56,201 nucleotides of DNA from Paludisphaera rhizosphaerae (GTDB taxonomy: Bacteria > Planctomycetota > Planctomycetia > Isosphaerales > Isosphaeraceae), in the NCBI RefSeq assembly GCF_011065895.1, contig NZ_JAALCR010000034.1, positions 1-56,201 on the forward strand, given 5' to 3'. This document shows, piece by piece, positions 1-6,941 of this stretch (the stretch's first letter is position 1; every line of letters begins with the position of its first letter). The notes under the pieces are model-generated. The model was given only the letters and a program-made list of their open reading frames with translations. It did no database searches and had not been told where the DNA came from. The position numbers were made by a program, and so were the translations under genes.

Positions 1-210
1 CTTGGCCGGAGCCTGAGGAGCCGGGGCGATCTTGGCCGGAGCCTGAGGAGCCGGGGCGATCTTGGCCGGAGCCTGGGGAGCCGGGGCGATCTTGGCCGGA
101 GCCTGAGGAGCCGGGGCGATCTTGGCCGGGGCCTGAGGAGCCGGGGCAATCTTGGCAGGAGCCTGAGGAGCCGGGGCGATCTTGGCAGGGGCCTGCGGGG
201 CGGGGGCGAC
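1..210. repeat. 30-bp tandem repeat, seven copies, coding
   Basis: Seven head-to-tail copies of a 30-bp unit (start CTTGGCCGGA on the plus strand), differing at only a few positions. A diverged eighth copy lies at 211-240. The period is exactly ten codons and most differences are silent in the minus-strand frame, so this is a coding minisatellite within the exported protein. Copy number is likely to vary between strains. Confidence 0.95.
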
Positions 211-279
211 CTTACCAGGCGCCTGCGGCGACACCTGGCCCGAGACGCTCAGGGCAATAACTAGAACCGCGCTGGTCAT
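1..279 (-). CDS. Exported decapeptide-repeat protein, 5' part only (gene runs off the left edge)
   Basis: An open minus-strand frame starts at an ATG (277-279) preceded by AGAGGA at a good distance and runs without a stop to base 1, giving 93 codons. The product begins with a short hydrophobic, signal-like segment (MTSAVLVIALSVSG) and then consists of tandem IAPAPQAPAK units: seven near-perfect copies and one diverged copy next to the signal. The protein is Pro/Ala rich with one Lys per unit, so it is probably an extended, exported and perhaps cell-wall-associated stalk. The C-terminus lies outside the window, so a domain there could define its job. I do not recognise a family and the function is unknown. 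Confidence 0.7.
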   Translation of the reverse strand, partial: MTSAVLVIALSVSGQVSPQAPGKVAPAPQAPAKIAPAPQAPAKIAPAPQAPAKIAPAPQAPAKIAPAPQAPAKIAPAPQAPAKIAPAPQAPAK

Positions 280-854
280 CGCGATGTCCTCTGTGATGAG
301 AATTGTCGGTCGACGTCTCGATCGACTGTGTGAACTGACAGTCCCCTGCTGGTCTGGGCTCGGTCGATGATGCTCATAGTCCGAACTCCAACACCACCAC
401 CCTGTCGTTCCCTTCGGAACGACTCGAGGAGTCGTTCGTCGGGGTCTGCTTCCCCTTCCGTTTTAGAGGAAACAGCCTAGGAGGCCTGGGATGGTGGCGG
501 AAGCTGCGGCGCGGTCGTCATGGCCGACGTCCGCCGCTCCACTGCCGGGGTGGCCAGAGGTGGTTATCGGCAACACCTTCGAGAGCGTTCACTCAACTTG
601 TGAAAATCGAGAGCATGCCGCCTTGGGGAGATTTGGGGGCTTTGACGAGTTTCAATAGCATGGGGGTCAAGGTATGACGAATTGAGATCGTCCCCTGGCG
701 GATGTGATGCCGAACCTTGAGAGGTCTAGCAAGGAGGCGCCGTCCTTCGAGGGCGGTGGAGTATGAGTTCTCGGGCGAAGACAAGGTGGTCTTCGACGAG
801 GGCGCCCCATTAGGATGCAGCATCCTCTAATCTACACCGGTATCGGGAGGCAGC
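280..854. other. Intergenic region between divergent genes, with overlapping hairpins
   Basis: No convincing gene lies in these 575 bases. Two inverted repeats share a strand: GTCGTTCC (404-411) pairs with GGAACGAC (416-423) around a 4-base loop, and GAACGACTC (417-425) pairs with GAGTCGTTC (429-437) around a 3-base loop. The middle arm can pair with either side, so the two hairpins are mutually exclusive. The region must hold the promoters of the two flanking divergent genes, but I see no clear -35/-10 pair. Confidence 0.6.
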
Positions 855-2405
855 ATGCGTATCGGCAACCGGCTCGGCGGCGCGGTGCTTGGGATGGCCG
901 TCGCCCTCTGTGGGGCGACGACCGTTCGGGCCGAGTCTGCGGAGCAAGTCGTCGCCGTCCCCCTGGGGGGCTCGCTCGAGGCCAGGGAAGGCGAGCATTA
1001 CTACGGTGTGTACGTCCCTACTCGTTTCGGGGGCGAACTGACCGTTAAGACGAGCGAAGGGACCGTCGAGGACATCAAGGGTCCTAACGGTGCGGGGCGG
1101 ACCAATGGTCAGGAGGTTGGGGTGGACCAGCAGGGCTGGTACACCTTCAAGGTGATCGGGGCGAAGAAGCCGTACCGGGTGGAGACGAAGTTCATTCAGA
1201 AGGCCCAGAGCGTTAAGAAGCCCTGGAACTTCTACTACTGGCCGACGAAGGCCGACTCGTTGCATGAGCCCTGGGCGGGCGGCAATGCGCGAGTCGACAC
1301 GTACGATCTGAAGGGGGACGACGTTCGAGTCTACTCCCCTGGCGGCTACGTTGAGCCGGGGAAGGACATCATCCTGGCGGGCCGCAACGGCCTCCTGGAA
1401 ACGGTCCCCGCCTCCGGCGACGACGCGACGTGGTTCCCGAACCTCTATGACGACCTCTATTGGGCGGGCCCGAACAACACCCTGTTCCAGACCCCTTCCC
1501 CGCTCCTGAAGTACGACCAACTCTTCGGAACGTCGGCGCGGATTTGGGAAGCGGTCAACACGCAGAACAACGACATCACCCGGTGGCCCGGCCACTGCCT
1601 GGGTGGAGCGGTCGCGTCGATCTTCTTCAACGATCCCGTCCCGGCTCCCGGAACGGGCATGACGAAGGACGAGCTTAAGGCCCTTTACGCCGAGCTGGGC
1701 GAGAATCATCTCAACCACCGGATCGGCGACTACGCGACCGACATTCCCGCCGGTCCGCCCCGTCCGGGTTCAGATCCCACCGACTGGAAGGCCCCTCGCG
1801 TCCATGCGATGTACGAGGCCCACATCCGCGGCGAGCGGAAGGCTCTGCTCTCGAACATGCGGGCCTTCCCTCCCCGGGGAACCGAGGCCGAGGTTTGGAA
1901 TCAGGCCGTCCACATGTACGTCGCGGAGTACAAGGCGATCCCCGGCCGCGGCCCTCGCGCTGTGAACATCAACATTGAGGTGCACGCGAACTCCGGCTCG
2001 TCGTTGAACGGTCAGGACGATAAGGATCGCGTCGTCAACTACCAGTACAACCTGGTGTACGGCCTCGACGGTCGAGTTGATGAATCGAATCCTGGCGCGG
2101 CTGACTGGATCTCTGTGAGCGGTGAGGCGCTCTACGCTCCTCTCAACGTTCTGCAGGTCATCGACTCCGCCTGGCAGGGCCACAACCCGTACGTGACGAT
2201 CGACAAGGTTCGGTCGCTCGACATGGCCAACGGCGGTGCGGCCAACAACCGGTTCGCCGGGAAGGCGCCCGAGTTCCTGCCAGTCGCTCAGTATGAGGCG
2301 GGTCGGCCCCTTCCGAGCGTCGGAACGATGTTCGCTGGAGCCACCGGCGACAACAGCTCGTCCCCACGACGCAGCGGCTTCCTCGGATTCTTCCGCGGAC
2401 GCTGA
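855..2405 (+). CDS. Secreted transglutaminase-like (elicitor-type) cysteine enzyme, putative
   Basis: 516 residues, with GGGAGG just ahead of the ATG. A signal peptide (residues 1-26, cleavage after VRA) predicts export. The mid-part carries RWPGHCLGGA with Cys248 after a helix-like segment, then a VHANS segment (His377) followed by a YQYNLVYGLDG...ADWI stretch. A nucleophilic Cys in a GHCxG context, then His, then a Tyr-rich strand before a Trp-containing segment, resembles transglutaminase-fold proteins of the oomycete-elicitor type. That assignment is by motif only. The C-terminus is Ser/Arg rich without an anchor. A strong terminator follows at once, so it is probably monocistronic. It may crosslink or cleave envelope protein; the substrate is unknown. 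Confidence 0.55.
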   Translation: MRIGNRLGGAVLGMAVALCGATTVRAESAEQVVAVPLGGSLEAREGEHYYGVYVPTRFGGELTVKTSEGTVEDIKGPNGAGRTNGQEVGVDQQGWYTFKVIGAKKPYRVETKFIQKAQSVKKPWNFYYWPTKADSLHEPWAGGNARVDTYDLKGDDVRVYSPGGYVEPGKDIILAGRNGLLETVPASGDDATWFPNLYDDLYWAGPNNTLFQTPSPLLKYDQLFGTSARIWEAVNTQNNDITRWPGHCLGGAVASIFFNDPVPAPGTGMTKDELKALYAELGENHLNHRIGDYATDIPAGPPRPGSDPTDWKAPRVHAMYEAHIRGERKALLSNMRAFPPRGTEAEVWNQAVHMYVAEYKAIPGRGPRAVNINIEVHANSGSSLNGQDDKDRVVNYQYNLVYGLDGRVDESNPGAADWISVSGEALYAPLNVLQVIDSAWQGHNPYVTIDKVRSLDMANGGAANNRFAGKAPEFLPVAQYEAGRPLPSVGTMFAGATGDNSSSPRRSGFLGFFRGR

Positions 2406-2436
2406 CGAGTTCCAGAGCGAATTTGGACGATCGCAT

Positions 2437-2480
2437 CGCCCGACCGGACCCTGCTCAGCGAGGTCCGGTCGGGCGTTTTT
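2437..2480 (+). terminator. Rho-independent terminator after the transglutaminase-like gene
   Basis: A perfect GC-rich stem pairs 2437-2450 with 2462-2475 (14 bp, 11-base loop) and is followed at once by TTTTT (2476-2480). It starts 31 bases after the stop codon, a textbook intrinsic terminator. Confidence 0.92.
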
Positions 2481-2743
2481 CGTTACCCACGACCGACCGA
2501 TTCGCCCGGGTGATCCGGACGATCGTTGTATCCGGTTGAGCGGAAGCGTTTGCCGAGCCGGACGTCTTTTCCAGTTCGGTATTTTCGTCACGGCTGTTCA
2601 AGTTTCCCGCCGTGGAGGTCGATGGATAAAGCATCGCGAGAGACATCAGCGCTGAGGGTAGGCAGACGATCCCGTGGCGCGATTTCCAACCTCTCCGCCC
2701 GAACACACGCATTCCACGGCAGCCTGACACAGGGGCGACAGCC
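2481..2743. other. Intergenic region, no gene seen
   Basis: Sequence between the terminator and the next operon. Short open frames here lack ribosome-binding sites and family resemblance. It presumably holds the promoter of the 2744-4794 operon, but no clear sigma-70-type hexamer pair was found. Confidence 0.4.
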
Positions 2744-3211
2744 ATGACTTCGATCCTCGCACCCATAGACGACGCGACCGCCCGGTTCGACGACGACGGG
2801 TTCGAGTGGGGAATGGCTCTGATTCAGGTGCCGGACGTCCGCTCGGTCCTATCACAGCCCACGCGAATCGACGCCTGGGAGCGGTCGTGGTCGGAGCGGA
2901 CGCGCCCGAGAACGAGAGTTGGCCGTCCGCGTCGTCGGCTGCGTCGTGAGTTTCGCACGGCCGCCTGCGTCTGCCTGGTCTTCGCGCCGATCGCCACGGC
3001 GATTGGGGCCTGGGGACTGCCTCCGGTCCGGTCGGCTGCCGCCGCGCTGGTCGCTGATGCGACGAACGCCGAGGAGAACGCCGACGCTGGCTCGATGAAG
3101 ATTCGCCTCTCGATCAAGCCGGTCGAGGCCGAGCCCGAAATCCCCGTCGTCTTCCCGGGCTACCTTCTTCCCGACGAGCATCCCCAGGAGTCGTCCCATG
3201 AGGGAAGTTGA
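2744..3211 (+). CDS. Small single-pass membrane protein heading a CpsD/ExeA-like operon
   Basis: 155 residues with a GGGGCG ribosome-binding site. Residues 1-70 are charged and Arg-rich toward the end, one hydrophobic segment follows at about 73-97, and the rest (acidic, then Pro-rich, ending near PGYLLPDEH) would lie outside the cytoplasm. No recognisable domain. The stop lies 14 bases inside the next gene, which implies translational coupling. Its place before a CpsD-like and an ExeA-like ATPase suggests a membrane anchor or a reduced chain-length (Wzz-like) partner, but no Wzz motif is visible, so this is a guess from position. Confidence 0.6.
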   Translation: MTSILAPIDDATARFDDDGFEWGMALIQVPDVRSVLSQPTRIDAWERSWSERTRPRTRVGRPRRRLRREFRTAACVCLVFAPIATAIGAWGLPPVRSAAAALVADATNAEENADAGSMKIRLSIKPVEAEPEIPVVFPGYLLPDEHPQESSHEGS

Positions 3212-3959
3212 CGAGGCCCTAAGCCGAGCCTACGCCCAGCGGACCGAGGCGTCCGTCACGCCCCACTCACCGGCGCGGAGATCGCCGCCGGCTCGGCCGT
3301 CGCGGATCTTCATGCCACAGGCCCCCGCCGGAGCCGCTCTGGAGTGGCCGGAGGTTGTGGGGGTTCTGGAGCAGACCTGGGGCGATCGCTTTCGTCAGAT
3401 GGCCGACCGCATCCTGCAGGCGCGCGAACGCCTGGGCGTTCGTGTGCTGCTCTTCACAAGTTGCCACCGCGCCGAGGGCCGAACAACGCTCGTTCTGACC
3501 CTCGCCCGGACCCTCGCCCGCCGCCCGCTCAGGACGGTGATCGTCGACGCCGACCTCTCCGGCCCAATGCTGGCCCGGTCGTTGGGGCTTCGCACGACCG
3601 TCGGCCTGGACGACGTGATCGAGGACGGCAGGGACGTTGAGGATGCTCTGATCGAGGCTCCCGGCGAGAACCTCTGGGTTCTGCCGATGCGCGCGGCGGT
3701 CTCCCATCCGAAGGAGTTCCTGGCGAGCGCGGGCTGGGCCTGCGCGATGGCCAAACTTCGGCGCGATTTCGATCTGGTCCTGGTCGACGGCAGTCCCCTG
3801 TTCACGGGCCTCTCGGCGGCCGTGATGCACCGCTCGGTTGATGCGGCGGTGCTGGTCCACAGCCGTGACGCCACGGGCCAGCGTTCGATTTTGCGGGCTC
3901 GCGAGGTCCTCGAAGCCGGAGGCGTGCCCCTGCTGGGGCTCGCAGAAACCTTCGCCTGA
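3198..3959 (+). CDS. CpsD/BY-kinase-like P-loop ATPase with a degenerate Walker A motif
   Basis: 253 residues, soluble. After a Pro/Arg-rich N-terminus (1-45) a MinD/CpsD-type fold begins near residue 80: Walker A region SCHRAEGRTTL (88-98), Walker A' VIVDADLSG (114-122) and Walker B LVLVDGSP (192-200). In active bacterial tyrosine kinases the Walker A ends in GKS/T; here the lysine is Arg95 (CGA codon). There is no tyrosine cluster at the C-terminus, which ends LGLAETFA. It may therefore be a regulatory pseudokinase. It overlaps the upstream small membrane protein gene and is followed 31 bases later by an ExeA-like ATPase. In PEP-CTERM/exopolysaccharide loci the same two families occur together, which suggests a role in polysaccharide export. 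Confidence 0.75.
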   Translation: MREVDEALSRAYAQRTEASVTPHSPARRSPPARPSRIFMPQAPAGAALEWPEVVGVLEQTWGDRFRQMADRILQARERLGVRVLLFTSCHRAEGRTTLVLTLARTLARRPLRTVIVDADLSGPMLARSLGLRTTVGLDDVIEDGRDVEDALIEAPGENLWVLPMRAAVSHPKEFLASAGWACAMAKLRRDFDLVLVDGSPLFTGLSAAVMHRSVDAAVLVHSRDATGQRSILRAREVLEAGGVPLLGLAETFA

Positions 3960-3990
3960 GCGGACGGAACGGCGTCAGGAGGACGCGGGC

Positions 3991-4794
3991 GTGTACGAGG
4001 CGCATTTCGGGTTGGAGCGACGACCCTTCGGCGAAACCGCCTGCGCCTCGGCCTTTGTCGCGCTTCCCAGCCGCGCGGCCGCCCTGAGACGAATCCGGTA
4101 TGGCCTGGAACAGGGATTGGGGCCCGCCCTGCTCTACGGCGGCGTGGGAGTCGGCAAGACGCTGGCCGCGAATCGATTGGCCGCCGACATGGGCTCGCCG
4201 ACCGTCCACCTGACCTTTCCCTCGATGCCGGCCGTTGATTTGCTCGCCCATCTCGCCCATGAACTCGGCGGATCGCCTCTTGAGGTTTTCACAATGGCCG
4301 TCGCCCTGCGAAGGCTGCGTGAGGCTCTGGCGGAGCACGTCGCGAGAGGACGTCGGCCGCTCTTGATCGTCGACGAGGCCCAACTCGTCCAGGACGCCTC
4401 GGTTTTCGAGTCCCTTCGACTCCTGCTCAACTTTCAGTCTGCGGGAACGCCCGACCTGGCCCTGCTGCTCGTGGGGACGGGCGAAGTGGTCTTCCAGCTC
4501 CCCGGCGGCTTACAGGATCGGCTCGCGGCTCGCAGCCTGCTCCCGCCGCTGTCGCAGTCTGAAACGGCCGATTACATCGTCGGCCGGCTCGCGTCGGCCG
4601 GCGTGCATGAGTCGCTTTTCACCTCTGAGGCGATTCTCGACCTTCACCAGGCGGCCCTGGGTGTGCCGAGGCGATTGAACCACATCGCCGACCTCGCCCT
4701 CCTGATCGCCTACGCTGAAGGGATGCCGCAGGTCGATCCCCGGATCGTCGCCGTCGCCTCCCGCGAGTTCTCTTCAGAGCCCCTGGCTGCCTGA
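3991..4794 (+). CDS. ExeA/GspA-like AAA ATPase (PEP-CTERM locus type)
   Basis: 267 residues starting at GTG 3991, chosen because AGGAGG lies seven bases upstream and the product then begins VYEAHFGLERRPF, the usual N-terminus of this family. An upstream in-frame ATG would add unrelated residues encoded inside the previous gene. Walker A is GGVGVGKT (50-57), Walker B LLIVDEAQ (124-131), and a sensor region lies near LLLVGTGE. The C-terminal part has the PRRLNHIADLALL segment typical of ExeA-like proteins. There is no transmembrane segment and no peptidoglycan-binding domain, unlike full-length ExeA. Known relatives energise secretion or exopolysaccharide machinery; the partner here is probably the CpsD-like protein encoded just upstream. 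Confidence 0.85.
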   Translation: MYEAHFGLERRPFGETACASAFVALPSRAAALRRIRYGLEQGLGPALLYGGVGVGKTLAANRLAADMGSPTVHLTFPSMPAVDLLAHLAHELGGSPLEVFTMAVALRRLREALAEHVARGRRPLLIVDEAQLVQDASVFESLRLLLNFQSAGTPDLALLLVGTGEVVFQLPGGLQDRLAARSLLPPLSQSETADYIVGRLASAGVHESLFTSEAILDLHQAALGVPRRLNHIADLALLIAYAEGMPQVDPRIVAVASREFSSEPLAA

Positions 4795-4990
4795 CCTCCT
4801 CGGAATTGCCCGGGACCGATGCGACGGATTCTGGTAGAAATCCCCCCGCGCGGCACGGCAGCCGCGTATTCCTTCATAGACGGATCAGACGGGGGTGGTC
4901 GGGACGCAATCGTTGCATGCGTCCGCCGATTCCCGCTGTGATCCGGCGCCGGGGGACGCAGGGATGTTTCACACAACCGGGCGATGCACC

Positions 4991-6844
4991 ATGTATCGAG
5001 GTTCGCGGACGGTCGTCGGAGTGTGGCTGGTCGGGCTGTCGACCATCTACGTCGCGGCGAGGGCCCAAACGCCGGGAGCCGGGGATCAGGCAGGGGTGGA
5101 GGTTCTCACCCGAGGGCCCGTCCACGAGGCCTTCGCGGTCCCCGTCGTCAACGACCCGAAACCAGGGCTGGTGGTTCGCAAGACGCCGCCGAAGCCCATC
5201 GAGGAGATGCCACCCGACCAGAAGCCGGCCGGCGATCAGGTCCAGTGGATGCCGGGATACTGGAGCTGGGATCAGGGCCGGGAGGACTTCGTCTGGGTGA
5301 GCGGGATCTGGCGCGAACCGCCGCCGGGACGGCAGTGGGTCCCCGGTTACTGGAACCCGATCGCGGACGGCGTCCAGTGGGTGCCGGGAGCCTGGATCCC
5401 AATCGCGAACACGGCGCCGGGGAATCTCGACGCGAGCGTGGTCGCCGCTCAGGGCGAGGCCGCCTATCTCCCGGAGCCTCCCGCCAGCCTGGAGGTCGGT
5501 CCCAACATTCCCCAGCCGGCCGGCGAGGTTTTCTGGAGTCCCGGGTGCTGGATGTGGCGACAGACGCGATACGTCTGGCGGCCGGGTTTCTGGGCTGCGG
5601 TGCAGCCGGCGTGGGTCTGGGTCCCGGCGCACTATGTCTGGACGCCCGGCGGATTTCTGTTCGTCGACGGTTTCTGGGATCTGCCGGTCATCGATCGCGG
5701 CATCCTCTTCGCCCCGGTCTATTACGCACAGCCGGTCTACCTTCAGCCTGCCTACGTCTACACGCCGACGATCACCATCGCCGCGCCGGGGCTGGTCGCG
5801 AACCTGTTCGTTCAGCCGACTTACAACCACTACTGCTTCGGCGACTACTACGACCCCTCCTTCCTGGCGGTCGGCGTCTTCCCGTCCTTCTCGTTCGCGT
5901 ATGTCTCCGGCCCTCGGCCGCCGGCGTTCTATGATCCGCTTTTCACCTTCTACGCCTCGGTCAACGTACGGAGCAATCCCGGCTGGATGGCCCAGTGCCG
6001 CCAGGATTACGTCCAACGCCGCGACCACATGGACATGCGGCCGCCCCGGACGTACATCGAGCAAACCCGGATCGTCCAGACCAACATCAACATCACGCGC
6101 AATACGACGATCATCCGTGAAGGCGGCGGTCGGCCGGGTCCCGGACCCCAACCCGGCCAGTTGATCGGCCGACCGATCGAGCAGGTCGCCATGCGACGCG
6201 CCGAGACGAACGGGCCCAGGATGGAGCGCGTGGACATGGCCGCCCGCCAGCAGTGGCGGAGTCGCTCTCAGGAACTGGCCGATTTCCGAGTCCAGCGCGC
6301 TGATCGGGAGATTGCGGCCGGTCCCCGACCGGGAGGCGGCGGTCCTCGACTCCCGCAGGCCCAGCCATTAGCGCAGACCCGTCCGAGACCTTTTGCGATG
6401 CCCGCTTCGCCGGTCGCCGCCCCCCTGCCCGATCGCACGACGATCGGCCCGATGCGCCGTCCCGAGCATGTCGAACCTTCTGTCACAGAGAAGGCTCGTC
6501 AGCCCATGGCTCCCCGGCACCCTGTAAACCGACCCGAGCCCATGAATCGCCCGGCGCACACGGAAGCTCCCGTGATCGCCAACCCAACGACTCCCCTCCC
6601 CGCGCATCGGCCTCAGCCAGACTCCGGCCGACCTGCCGTCGCTCACAGGGATGGCCAGGATGACGCAGCGACCGGTCGGCCGTTGACGCCTCGCCATCTC
6701 CGCCCGGGCGTCGCGTCCAGGCCGGCCGAAGCGGGCGATGGACCGCGTTCGAACGTTCGTCGGCCTCCTCCGACGCCTCGGCCGGCTGGGGCTGGCCCGC
6801 GGCGTCCCGCCGGCGTGGGAGCCCGCCCCGGCCCGGATTCCTGA
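4991..6844 (+). CDS. Secreted YXWGXW-type repeat protein with Pro/Arg-rich tail
   Basis: About 617 residues from ATG 4991. An alternative start at 4964 has a better spaced GGGGGA and only lengthens the n-region. Signal peptide MYRGSRTVVGVWLVGLS... ends near ARAQ. Residues of roughly 70-260 hold repeated W/Y-rich units (GYWSW, GIWREPP, WVPGYWNP, WVPGAW, WRPGFWA, WVPAHYVWTPGG), matching the planctomycete YXWGXW repeat family. A Tyr/Phe-rich middle follows, then a low-complexity Pro/Arg/Met-rich C-terminal half. Such proteins are exported and presumably structural at the cell surface; no enzyme motif is seen. The next gene starts 97 bases downstream on the same strand. Confidence 0.75.
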   Translation: MYRGSRTVVGVWLVGLSTIYVAARAQTPGAGDQAGVEVLTRGPVHEAFAVPVVNDPKPGLVVRKTPPKPIEEMPPDQKPAGDQVQWMPGYWSWDQGREDFVWVSGIWREPPPGRQWVPGYWNPIADGVQWVPGAWIPIANTAPGNLDASVVAAQGEAAYLPEPPASLEVGPNIPQPAGEVFWSPGCWMWRQTRYVWRPGFWAAVQPAWVWVPAHYVWTPGGFLFVDGFWDLPVIDRGILFAPVYYAQPVYLQPAYVYTPTITIAAPGLVANLFVQPTYNHYCFGDYYDPSFLAVGVFPSFSFAYVSGPRPPAFYDPLFTFYASVNVRSNPGWMAQCRQDYVQRRDHMDMRPPRTYIEQTRIVQTNINITRNTTIIREGGGRPGPGPQPGQLIGRPIEQVAMRRAETNGPRMERVDMAARQQWRSRSQELADFRVQRADREIAAGPRPGGGGPRLPQAQPLAQTRPRPFAMPASPVAAPLPDRTTIGPMRRPEHVEPSVTEKARQPMAPRHPVNRPEPMNRPAHTEAPVIANPTTPLPAHRPQPDSGRPAVAHRDGQDDAATGRPLTPRHLRPGVASRPAEAGDGPRSNVRRPPPTPRPAGAGPRRPAGVGARPGPDS

Positions 6845-6941
6845 TTCAATCGCTGCGACCTGTTCCCTGGAAATCGTCGGTCGGGTATCATCTGGACACG
6901 TGCACGGAAGTCGATCGCCGTACTCGTCTCCAGGATGTCCC

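Noticed and set aside
1-210. CRISPR-like array
   Set aside because: The 30-bp repeats are directly adjacent with no spacers, and their period is in frame with a coding sequence.
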